64,000 nt of DNA from Actinoplanes sp. DH11 (GTDB lineage: Bacteria > Actinomycetota > Actinomycetes > Mycobacteriales > Micromonosporaceae): assembly GCF_020873875.1 (NCBI RefSeq), contig NZ_JAHWGU010000034.1:1-64000 (forward strand), in the 5' to 3' direction. Every line of letters starts with the position of its first letter. Within the stretch, counting starts at the first letter, position 1. A model generated the notes under the pieces. The model searched no databases. It saw only the letters and a list, made by a program, of their open reading frames with translations, and was not told the origin of the DNA. The translations under genes were made by a program, and so were the position numbers. Below are positions 52,919 to 60,663 of the stretch, one piece after another.

Positions 52919-53719
52919 ATGGTCGATACCGCAGCCCTCCTGGCCGCCTACGACGAACAGATGCGCATGCCGCCCCGCACCGTCCCGACCGGCGTGACCT
53001 ACGAACACGACGGACCGCTCCTCCGGATCGTCGGCGCGCACATGGGACGGATCCGGGCGCCGCGCGACGTCGGCGTCACCGGCGCCGCGCTGGACCGTCT
53101 GATCGCCCGCCAGCGGGACTACTTCCGGGCTCGTGGACAGGCCGTCGAGTGGAAACTACGGGCACACGACCTGCCTGCGGACCTTCCCGAGCGTCTGGTC
53201 GCGGCCGGTTTCGAACCGCAGCAGCCGTCGGCGGTGCTGCTCGGCCTCGCCGAGGAGGTGGCCGCGGAGGTGGCCGCCGCACCGGTCCTGCCCGAGGGCG
53301 TCGTGGTGCGGCAGGTCAGTGCGGCGGAAGACCTGCGCCGCATCGGCGATCAGCAGACCGAGGTGTGGGGCTTCGACTGCTCCTGGGTCGCGGCCGATCT
53401 CATCGCCCGGGTGTCGGCGGATCCCGGCCAGATCACGGTTCTGGTTGCCGAGGCCGGCGACCGGCTCGCCTGCACGGCCTGGGCGGTCCGCCACACCGGC
53501 ACCGACTTCGTCGCGCTGCTCGGCGGCACGACCCTGCCGGAATGGCGGGGGCGGGGCCTCTACCGGGCGATGCTCGCCATCCGGGCCCGGGAGGCGGTCG
53601 CCCGTGGCTACCGGCTGCTGCACGTCGACGCGTCGGCGCACAGCGCGCCCATCCTGCGCCGGTGCGGCTTCCGGGACATCACCACATCGGCGCTGTACCA
53701 GTGGACGCCGCCGGAATAG
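52919..53719 (+). CDS. GNAT family acetyltransferase
   Basis: This 266-residue protein has a helical N-terminal region (about 1-120) and a C-terminal GNAT domain (about 125-262) with VVVRQVSAAEDLRRIGDQQ, the acetyl-CoA-binding LPEWRGRGLYRAMLAIRAREAVARGY motif and the closing VDASAHSAPILRRCGF. The substrate is unknown. It is divergent from the MerR-methyltransferase gene with a 69-base gap, so the MerR fusion may regulate it. No strong ribosome-binding site is visible before the ATG. Confidence 0.85.
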   Translation: MVDTAALLAAYDEQMRMPPRTVPTGVTYEHDGPLLRIVGAHMGRIRAPRDVGVTGAALDRLIARQRDYFRARGQAVEWKLRAHDLPADLPERLVAAGFEPQQPSAVLLGLAEEVAAEVAAAPVLPEGVVVRQVSAAEDLRRIGDQQTEVWGFDCSWVAADLIARVSADPGQITVLVAEAGDRLACTAWAVRHTGTDFVALLGGTTLPEWRGRGLYRAMLAIRAREAVARGYRLLHVDASAHSAPILRRCGFRDITTSALYQWTPPE

Positions 53720-53767
53720 CGGCGTCCTGCCGCGGCCGCGCGTGCCGCCGGCTGCGGCCGCCTTGGG

Positions 53768-55282
53768 TTACAGCGCGTCCTGCGCCTTGCGGGCGGCGAT
53801 CAGGACCGGGTCCCAGACCGGGGCGTACGGCGGCGCGTAGCCCAGATCAAGAGCGGTCATCTCGCTCACCGTCATGCCGTTCCAGATCGCCACCGCGAAG
53901 GCGTCGATCCGCTTGGCGGCCTCGGTCTTGCCGACGATCTGGGCACCCAGCAGCTTGCCGGTCTCCTGCTCGGCGATCAGCTTGACGGTCATCGGGACGG
54001 CGCCGGGCATGTAACCGGCCCGGTTCGTGGACTCCACCGTCGCGGTCACGAACCGGAAGCCGGCCTGCGCCGCCTCCTTCGAGGAGAGGCCGGTGCGAGC
54101 CACCTCGAGGTCACAGATCTTGGTGATGCCGGTGCCGATGATGCCGGGGAAGGTGGCGTACCCGCCACCCAGGTTGATGCCGGCCACCCGGCCCTGCTTG
54201 TTGGCGTGGGTGCCGAGCGGCACGTGCACCGGGCGTCCGCTGACACGGTTGAGCACCTGCGTGCAGTCGCCGGCGGCCCAGACACCCTCGACCGGGCCGG
54301 TGGGCCCGACCACTCGCTGCCGCAGGTCGGTGGCGAGACCTCGGGTGACGCCGAGCGGGATGCCGGCGGCTTCGGCGAGCCCGGTGTTCGGCCGTACGCC
54401 CAGGGCCAAAATCACCACGTCCGCCGGCAACGTCCCGGCGTCGGTGACCACCGCCCGGATCTGACCCTTGTCGGTCTCCAGGCCCTGCACGGTGACGCCG
54501 GTCCGCAGATCGATGCCGAGCTTCTCGACGGACGCGCCGACCAGGGCGCCCATGTCCGGGTCGATCGTCGACATGGGTTGCGGAGCCTGCTCGACGAGGG
54601 TCACCGTGAGGTCGCGGCGCACCAGCGCCTCGGCCATCTCCACCCCGATGTAGCCGGCACCGATCACCACGGCGTTCCGTTTCCGGCGGCCGCGTGCCTG
54701 CTGACCGGCCGGGGCTTGCTGGCCGGTCGGGGCTTGCTGGCCGGTCGGGGCCTGCTGGCCGGTCGGGGCTTGCTGGGCGGCCGCCGATCTGTGGCCGGGC
54801 TGCGTCGGCCCGCCGGTCGGCATCTCGTCGACGGTGAGCCAGTCGTGCACGGCCGCGCCGTCGCCGAGCGTCTGCACCCCGAAGACGCCGCCGATCCGGT
54901 CCGCGGCCCACGGCGGGCGCACCGGGGTGGCGCCGGCCGCGTACACCAACTCGTCGAAGCCCTCCCGGAACTCGCGCCCGGACGCGGCGTCGACAACGGT
55001 CACCGTCCGCGCGGCGAGATCAATTCCGGTCACCTCATGCCGGATGCGCACGTCGATGCCGGCCGCGTCGAAGTCCGCCGGTGCCCGCGCGACAAGCGCC
55101 TCCGGCCCGTCAACCAGACCACCGATCCAGTAGGGGATGCCGCATGCCGAATAGGACGTGAACTCACCCCGCTCGAACGCGAGAATCTCCAGCTCGTCCC
55201 GCTTACGCCGCTTCCGCGCCTGCGACGCCGCCGACATCCCGGCCGCATCACCGCCGATGACGATCAGTCGCATCCGGTCCAT
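53768..55282 (-). CDS. CoA-disulfide reductase/NADH oxidase-like flavoprotein
   Basis: This 504-residue pyridine nucleotide-disulfide oxidoreductase has FAD motif LIVIGGDAAGMSAAS, a single redox Cys47 in YSACGIPYW as in CoA-disulfide reductases, an NAD motif VVIGAGYIGVEMAEAL, VWAAGDCTQ and a C-terminal dimerisation domain. Between the FAD and NAD domains (about residues 170-196) lies an unusual repeat of the hexapeptide QQAPTG, encoded by an 18-bp tandem repeat. It would reduce CoA disulfide or oxygen with NAD(P)H. Two Met codons (55282 and 55273) are possible starts. A 39-bp minisatellite lies in its upstream region. Confidence 0.9.
   Translation of the reverse strand: MDRMRLIVIGGDAAGMSAASQARKRRKRDELEILAFERGEFTSYSACGIPYWIGGLVDGPEALVARAPADFDAAGIDVRIRHEVTGIDLAARTVTVVDAASGREFREGFDELVYAAGATPVRPPWAADRIGGVFGVQTLGDGAAVHDWLTVDEMPTGGPTQPGHRSAAAQQAPTGQQAPTGQQAPTGQQAPAGQQARGRRKRNAVVIGAGYIGVEMAEALVRRDLTVTLVEQAPQPMSTIDPDMGALVGASVEKLGIDLRTGVTVQGLETDKGQIRAVVTDAGTLPADVVILALGVRPNTGLAEAAGIPLGVTRGLATDLRQRVVGPTGPVEGVWAAGDCTQVLNRVSGRPVHVPLGTHANKQGRVAGINLGGGYATFPGIIGTGITKICDLEVARTGLSSKEAAQAGFRFVTATVESTNRAGYMPGAVPMTVKLIAEQETGKLLGAQIVGKTEAAKRIDAFAVAIWNGMTVSEMTALDLGYAPPYAPVWDPVLIAARKAQDAL
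54697..54786. repeat. 18-bp in-frame tandem repeat
   Basis: Units of the form CTTGCTGGCCGGTCGGGG repeat about 4.5 times (54697-54714, 54715-54732, 54733-54750, 54751-54768 and a partial copy). They encode the QQAPTG linker of the flavoprotein. Being a multiple of three, copy-number change keeps the frame. Confidence 0.9.
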
Positions 55283-55320
55283 TCTGCCCCACGCGCCAGC
55301 CGTCCGGGGCGCCGGAGAGG

Positions 55321-55477
55321 GGGCGGCTCGGCGAGGCGTTCCCCGGTACGCGGGGGAGGGGGCGGCTCGGCGACGCGATCCCTGGTATGCGGGGGAGGGG
55401 CGGCCTGGCAGCGCGGTCCCTGGTACGCGGGGGGAGGGGGCGGCCTGGCAGCGCGGTCCCCGGTACGCGGGGGGAGG
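55321..55477. repeat. 39-40-bp minisatellite, four copies
   Basis: Four consecutive units begin GGGCGGC and end with the GGTACGCGGGGGAGG type of block (55321-55359, 55360-55398, 55399-55437 and 55438-55477). They sit 39 bases upstream of the flavoprotein start, within its probable promoter region. Confidence 0.85.
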
Positions 55478-55605
55478 GGGCGCGTATGCAGTGCGGTGTG
55501 CAGGATTTCGATGCGGCGGCGGGCGAGGCAGCTGAGAGCGGTGTGGTGTTCCTGCCCTCGGCTTTCCTGTGGTCTGTGGGCCACTGCGTTGGGTCTGCGT
55601 GGCGG

Positions 55606-55682
55606 TGTTGATCTGCTAGCGATGCGAAATCGCTGTGATCAAGGGGTCGAAACCGCGATTTCGCATCGCTAGCAGATCAACA
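55606..55682. repeat. Large perfect palindrome, copy 2
   Basis: A perfect 28-bp stem pairs 55606-55633 (TGTTGATCTGCTAGCGATGC plus GAAATCGC) with 55655-55682 over a 21-base loop TGTGATCAAGGGGTCGAAACC. It is homologous to the element at 419-500, in opposite orientation, and is better preserved. It lies between two divergent genes, not at the end of either. Confidence 0.9.
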
Positions 55683-55875
55683 TCTCGGCCGGGGGCGCGT
55701 CTGGCGCCACTATGACCCGCGAGGGGACACCGGGTTGATGCGCGGAGGGTGTCGGCTGGGTGGTGATCGGCGATCGGGGGGGGTGCGGCGGGCGGCGGTG
55801 TTCCATGGGTGCTGTCAAGCGGCAGTGGTGAGGATCTGCCGGTTTGTGACGGACTGGGCGGCCCGGGTGAGGGGG

Positions 55876-55976
55876 TGTGTGCGGGCGGGTTGGCGGCGTG
55901 GGTGCGGGGGGTGTGGGCGGACTGGCGGCGTGGGTGCGGGGATGTGTGGGCGGGCTGGTGGCGTGGGTGCGGGGGG
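55876..55976. repeat. 33-bp G-rich minisatellite, three copies
   Basis: Three units containing GGCGGCGTGGGTGCGGGG or a close variant occur at 55876-55910, 55911-55943 and 55944-55976. The G-rich strand could form unusual structure. No coding role is supported. Confidence 0.8.
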
Positions 55977-56114
55977 AGAGGGGCCGGTCGGCGGAGTGGC
56001 GCTGTTACCGGTTGATTTCCGGAAAGCTGCCGCGAGTGGTTGCCTGGCACATCAGCCGCGATCTATGGTGAGCCCACCGCACCCCATCAACCGCCCCCGC
56101 GCGTGGCGGCATCG

Positions 56115-56128
56115 TCGAAGCGCTTCGA
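56115..56128. promoter_or_regulatory. LacI-type operator upstream of the GH3 gene
   Basis: TCGAAGCGCTTCGA is a perfect 14-bp palindrome with the central CG typical of LacI-family sites, flanked to give GTCGAAGCGCTTCGAC. The same site occurs twice before the sugar ABC transporter operon. It lies 257 bases before the chosen GH3 start. Confidence 0.85.
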
Positions 56129-56384
56129 CAAAGCGGCTGACACCGCGCCGCCCCCGCGCCATGACAGCCCGGCAACACCGCGCCGGAGCCAACCCCCGAC
56201 GCCACGCCACGACAGCCTGACGCCGCGCCATGACAGTCCGATACCGCGGCGAACAGCTCGACGCCGGCGGCAAGAGAGCGCCAGCGCCGGCAGCAAGAGA
56301 GCGCTGACGCCAGCGCTGACGCCGGCGCCGGCGCCGTGTCCGGAGGCGTTCCGCCGCCATGCCCGTTCTTCGATGGAGACCACC

Positions 56385-59288
56385 ATGCGACTACGCGGTC
56401 CGGCCCTGCTCGCCGCCGCCCTGCTGATTGTCCCCGCGGCGCCTGCCCGCGCCGCCGAACCCGTACACGCGTTCCGGGATCCTGGTCTGCCGCTCGCGGC
56501 GCGTGTCGACGACCTGGTCGGGCGGCTCACCCTGGACGAGAAGATCTCCCTGCTGCACCAGTATCAGCCGGCCATCCCGCGGCTCGGTATCGGCGTGTTC
56601 AAGACCGGTACCGAGGCGCTGCACGGCGTGGCGTGGTCGAACGATTATGCCGCGAACGGGGCGAAGGTGGACGCCACCGCCACGGTCTTCCCGCAGGCGG
56701 TCGGGCTGGCCAGCACCTGGGACCCCGAGTTGCTGAAGCGGGTCGGTGCGGCGGTCGGCACCGAGCTGCGCGGCTTCCACGCCCGGGATCCGGTGGTCTG
56801 GGGCCTGAACACCTGGGCGCCGGTGGTCAACCTGCTGCGGGACCCGCGCTGGGGGCGCAACGAGGAGGGCTACTCGGAGGATCCGCTGCTGTCCGGCGCG
56901 GTGGCCACGGCGTACGGCCGGGGGCTGCAGGGCGACGACCCGGACCACCTGCGGACGGCGCCGACGGTGAAGCACTACGCCGCGTACAACAACGAGACGA
57001 AGCGGGACGTGACGTCGTCGAATGTGCCGCAGCGGGTGCTCAACGAGTACGACCGGCCGCCGTTCCGGACGGTCCTGGGCAACGACGCCGCCACCGGCGT
57101 GATGGCGTCCTACAACCTGATCAACGGCCGGCCGGCGACGGTCGACCCGGACTTCGCCGGCGTGGTGCGCGACTGGAGCGACAGGCGGCTCTTCAACGTC
57201 AGTGACGCGGCGGCGCCGACCAACCTGACCGGCTCGCAGGCGTACTTCCCGACCCAGGCAGAGGCGAACGCCGCGCTTCTCAAGGCCGGGCTGGACAGTT
57301 TCACGGTCAACGACACCAACGCCGGACCGACGGTGACGGCGGTGCGGGAGGCCCTGGCGCGGGGGCTGCTCACCGAGGCGGAGGTCGACGAGTCGGTGGG
57401 CAACGCGCTGAGCATCCGGTTCCGGCTGGGCGAGTTCGACCCGGACGGCGGCCCGTACGCGGACATCACCCCGGACGTGATCGACAGCCCGGAGCACCGC
57501 GCGCTGGCCCGGGAGACCGCCGCCGAGGCCGCGGTGCTGCTGAAGAACAGCAAGGGAGCGTTGCCCCTGAAGCCGGGCGGTGACGTCGCGGTCGTCGGTC
57601 CGCTCGCCGACAAGCTTTACAGCGACTGGTACGGGGGCCGCCTCCCGTACGAGGTGACGGTCCTCGACGGCGTCAAGGACCGGGCGGAGAACGTCACCAC
57701 CAGCTTCGGCGCCGACCGGATCGCCTTGCGGGAGGTCACCACGGGCCGCTACCTGAGCGCCACCGACGGCCCGGCCGGTCTGGGCGGGGACACGGCGGGC
57801 CCGGCCGCCCAGTTCGACGCCGTGGACTGGGGCGACGGGGTGTCCACGCTGCGCAGCGTCGCCAACGGCAGGCTGCTCGGCTACAACTGGGGGCCGTTCG
57901 TCACGGCCGAGCAGGACCCGACGGGCTGGTTCGTGCAGCAGCAGTTCAAGGTGGAGGAGCAGGCGGACGGCACGGTCGTGCTGCACTACGCGGGCTATGA
58001 GACGCAGGAGCCGTGGTTCGGCGCGAACACGTACGTGACGGTCGGCGCCGACGGTAACCTGGCGCTCGGTTCCCCGGACGCGGCCGGCGCCGCCCGGTTC
58101 AGCCGGGAGCTGCTTGTCGACGGTGTTGCCGAGGCGGCCCGTGCGGCGGCCGCCGCGGACACCGCGGTCGTGGTCGTCGGCACCGACCCGTTCGTGGCCG
58201 GCCGCGAGGTGCACGACCGGGTCTCGCTGGGTCTGGGCGCCCGGCAGGAGGCGCTGATCCGGGCGGTCCGTGCGAAGAACCCGGACACCGTCGTGGTGCT
58301 GCAGAGCAGCTACCCGCAGTCGATCAACTGGGCGCAGGCGCACGTGCCGGGCATCGTCTGGACCACGCACGCTGGTGCGGAGACCGGTCATGCGATCGCG
58401 GACGTGCTCTACGGCGCCGTGAACCCGTCCGGCCGGCTCACCCAGACCTGGCCGCGGTCGGTGGAGCAGCTGCCGGCGGACCTGAACCAGTACGACATCA
58501 TCGCGACCGGGCAGACCTACCTCTACAGCGACGACAAGCCGTTGTACGCCTTCGGGCACGGCCTGTCGTACACCTCGTTCCGCTATTCGCGGCCGGTGGT
58601 CCGGGACGGCAGGGTCGCGGTGACCGTCACCAACACCGGCCGGCGGGCCGGCGCCGAGGTGGTGCAGCTCTACACCCACCAGCGGACCTCCCGGGACGTG
58701 ACGCCGGAGAAGCAGCTGCGCGGTTTCGAGAAGGTGCAACTCGCGCCGGGCCGGTCGCGGACCGTCACGTTCGACCTGAGCTCCACCGATCTGGCCCGCT
58801 GGGACGTCACCCGGCAGCGCTGGGTCGTCGAGACCGCGGTGCACGACGTGTGGCTCGGTCCCTCGTCGGGCGACATCCGGGCGCGGGGCACCGTGGCCGT
58901 CCGCGGCGAGACCATCCCGGCGCGCGATCTGAGCCGGCCGACCCGGGCCGAGACGTTCGACGACTACCGCGGGGTGCGGCTGCTCGACGAGACCAAGGAG
59001 CGTGGCACCGTCGTCGGTGCGGCGGCCCGCGGTGACTGGCTCGCGTTCCGGGACGCCGGGCTGCGTGGCGGGCGCACGTTCACGGCCCGGGCGTCCGGTG
59101 CGGGGACCGTCGAGGTCCGGCTGGGTTCGCCCACCGGGCGGCTGCTCGGCACGGCGACTCTCGGTGACACGGGCGGCGTCTACGCGTACGCCTCGGTGAC
59201 CGCGAAGCTGGCGCCGGTGACCGGCCGGCACGACGTCTACCTGGTGCCCAGCCCCGGCCTGCGGCTGGCCACCTTCAGCATCCGCTGA
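56385..59288 (+). CDS. Secreted glycoside hydrolase family 3 enzyme
   Basis: This 967-residue protein has a signal peptide (about 1-22, ending APARA), a GH3 TIM-barrel domain (about 30-340, with KISLLHQYQPAIPRLGI, NTWAPVVNLLRDPRWGRNEEGYSEDP, KHYAAYNNE and nucleophile Asp in LFNVSDAAAP), the alpha/beta GH3 C-terminal domain (from AAEAAVLLKNSKGALPL) interrupted by a beta-rich insert of about 140 residues (DRIALREVTTGRYLSATDG onward), a fibronectin-III-like domain, and a C-terminal beta-sandwich (GDWLAFRDAGLRGGRTFTAR) that looks like a CBM6-type module. It would release glucose or xylose from beta-linked oligosaccharides outside the cell. A LacI-type operator lies upstream. Confidence 0.92.
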   Translation: MRLRGPALLAAALLIVPAAPARAAEPVHAFRDPGLPLAARVDDLVGRLTLDEKISLLHQYQPAIPRLGIGVFKTGTEALHGVAWSNDYAANGAKVDATATVFPQAVGLASTWDPELLKRVGAAVGTELRGFHARDPVVWGLNTWAPVVNLLRDPRWGRNEEGYSEDPLLSGAVATAYGRGLQGDDPDHLRTAPTVKHYAAYNNETKRDVTSSNVPQRVLNEYDRPPFRTVLGNDAATGVMASYNLINGRPATVDPDFAGVVRDWSDRRLFNVSDAAAPTNLTGSQAYFPTQAEANAALLKAGLDSFTVNDTNAGPTVTAVREALARGLLTEAEVDESVGNALSIRFRLGEFDPDGGPYADITPDVIDSPEHRALARETAAEAAVLLKNSKGALPLKPGGDVAVVGPLADKLYSDWYGGRLPYEVTVLDGVKDRAENVTTSFGADRIALREVTTGRYLSATDGPAGLGGDTAGPAAQFDAVDWGDGVSTLRSVANGRLLGYNWGPFVTAEQDPTGWFVQQQFKVEEQADGTVVLHYAGYETQEPWFGANTYVTVGADGNLALGSPDAAGAARFSRELLVDGVAEAARAAAAADTAVVVVGTDPFVAGREVHDRVSLGLGARQEALIRAVRAKNPDTVVVLQSSYPQSINWAQAHVPGIVWTTHAGAETGHAIADVLYGAVNPSGRLTQTWPRSVEQLPADLNQYDIIATGQTYLYSDDKPLYAFGHGLSYTSFRYSRPVVRDGRVAVTVTNTGRRAGAEVVQLYTHQRTSRDVTPEKQLRGFEKVQLAPGRSRTVTFDLSSTDLARWDVTRQRWVVETAVHDVWLGPSSGDIRARGTVAVRGETIPARDLSRPTRAETFDDYRGVRLLDETKERGTVVGAAARGDWLAFRDAGLRGGRTFTARASGAGTVEVRLGSPTGRLLGTATLGDTGGVYAYASVTAKLAPVTGRHDVYLVPSPGLRLATFSIR

Positions 59289-59292
59289 CGGC

Positions 59293-59336
59293 GTGTGCGG
59301 AGTCCGGCGCCGTGACCCGGACCGGACTCCGCACAC
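59293..59336 (+). terminator. Hairpin terminator after the GH3 gene
   Basis: GTGTGCGGAGTCCGG (59293-59307) pairs perfectly with CCGGACTCCGCACAC (59322-59336) over a 14-base loop, five bases after the stop codon. Confidence 0.9.
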
Positions 59337-59497
59337 CGGCACGGCCGGGATGCGCGGGCAGGAACGGCCGTGCGGGCGGGAGCGGGCACGCGGGCGGGAT
59401 GCGCGGGCGGCGGGGAAAACGGTGCTGATCGACACGGTCAGTAGGATCGGCGAGGGGAGCGGTCTTGGCGAGGGACCGGGTGACATGGGGAGGCACT

Positions 59498-60514
59498 GTG
59501 CCGACGATCAATGATGTCGCCCGGGCGGCGGGGGTGTCGCCGAGCACGGTGTCGTACGTGCTGAGCGGCCGCCGCCCGATCTCGGCGGAGACCCGGGCCC
59601 GGGTGCAGGCGGCCATCGCCGAGCTGGGGTTCCACCCGCATGCCGGCGCCCGTGCCCTGGCCAGCAGCAAGACCAACGTGCTCGCGCTCGTGGCGCCGCT
59701 GCGGGTGGACGTCAACGTGCCGGTCATCATGCAGTTCGCCACGGCCGTGGTGACGGCGGCCCGCGCGCACAACCACGACGTGCTGCTGCTGACCAAGGAC
59801 GAGGGCACCGCGGGGCTGGAGCGGGTCGCGCACAGCACCATGGTGGACGCGTTGATACTGATGGACCTGGAGCGCGACGATCTGCGGATCCCGGCGCTGC
59901 GCCGGCTCAAGCAGCCGTCGGTGCTGATCGGCCTGCCCGCCGACCACACCGGCATCGCCTGCGTCGACCTGGACTTCGCCGCCGCCGCCCGGGAGGCGCT
60001 GGGGCACCTGGCGGCGCACGGTCACCGCCGGATCGGCCTGGTGGGTCCGTCGCCGGCGGTCTACAAGCGGCAGACGACGTACGCCGACCGGTTCCTCAGT
60101 GGCTTCCTGGAGGCTTCCGCCGAGCTGGAGTTGCGCACCGTCACGCACCCGTGCGAGCCGGGCGCCGCCGGGGTCCGTGACTGCCTGGCCGACATCGACG
60201 CCCAGTTGCCCGGTGTGACCGCGCTGGTGGTGCACAACGAGGAGGCGTTGCGGCCGCTGCTCGACCTGTTGCGGGCGAGCGGCCGCCGGGTTCCCGAGGA
60301 CGTGTCGATCGTGACGATCTGCCCGCGGGACGTGGCGACGAGCATGCCGGTCACCCTGACATCGATCGACATCCCCGCCCATGACGTGGGAACTCTGGCG
60401 GTGGAGACGGCGATGCGGCTGCTCGACGGCCGCCGGGTGGAGTACACGCGCCTGCTCGCGCCGAGTCTGGTGGAGCGGGGAAGCTGCCGGGAAATCTCGC
60501 CGTCACACCGTTGA
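59498..60514 (+). CDS. LacI family transcriptional regulator
   Basis: This 338-residue repressor has the LacI helix-turn-helix and hinge at the very N-terminus (TINDVARAAGVSPSTVSYVL, then FHPHAGARALASSKT) and a periplasmic-binding-protein-like sugar-sensing domain. The GTG at 59498 was chosen because GGGGAGG lies just upstream and because LacI proteins begin close to the first helix. Matching palindromes before the GH3 gene and the ABC transporter operon on either side are its likely operators. The inducer would be an oligosaccharide or sugar brought in by the adjacent transporter. Confidence 0.93.
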   Translation: MPTINDVARAAGVSPSTVSYVLSGRRPISAETRARVQAAIAELGFHPHAGARALASSKTNVLALVAPLRVDVNVPVIMQFATAVVTAARAHNHDVLLLTKDEGTAGLERVAHSTMVDALILMDLERDDLRIPALRRLKQPSVLIGLPADHTGIACVDLDFAAAAREALGHLAAHGHRRIGLVGPSPAVYKRQTTYADRFLSGFLEASAELELRTVTHPCEPGAAGVRDCLADIDAQLPGVTALVVHNEEALRPLLDLLRASGRRVPEDVSIVTICPRDVATSMPVTLTSIDIPAHDVGTLAVETAMRLLDGRRVEYTRLLAPSLVERGSCREISPSHR

Positions 60515-60556
60515 CACGAACGGCGCTCGTTCCATAGTTTCTCCGCAGGCCCCGCG

Positions 60557-60570
60557 TCGAAGCGTTTCGA
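60557..60570. promoter_or_regulatory. LacI-type operator 1 before the ABC transporter
   Basis: TCGAAGCGTTTCGA differs from the perfect palindrome at one base. It lies 94 bases before the binding-protein start, in the promoter region. Confidence 0.85.
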
Positions 60571-60588
60571 CAATCGGCTGCGGCACTG

Positions 60589-60602
60589 TCGAAGCGCTTC
60601 GA
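60589..60602. promoter_or_regulatory. LacI-type operator 2 before the ABC transporter
   Basis: TCGAAGCGCTTCGA is identical to the site before the GH3 gene. Its centre is 32 bases from operator 1, about three helical turns, so two dimers could bind on the same face. Confidence 0.88.
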
Positions 60603-60663
60603 CGACCGTGCCGACCCATCTCTCGCCCCTTCACTCCTCGACCAGTCCCCCTGGGAGGACCCC

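Larger units (their letters stand above)
55283..56384. other. 1.1-kb intergenic region rich in repeats
   Basis: No gene with family resemblance is seen between the flavoprotein and GH3 genes. The region holds a 39-bp minisatellite, a 28-bp-stem palindrome, a 33-bp minisatellite, a LacI-type operator and, near 56150-56230, imperfect repeats containing CGCCATGACAG. These are listed separately. Small open frames here are composed of repeat sequence. Confidence 0.7.

Noticed and set aside
56391..59486. A 1031-codon open frame opposite the GH3 gene
   Set aside because: Antisense to a well-supported glycoside hydrolase with signal peptide and catalytic motifs.
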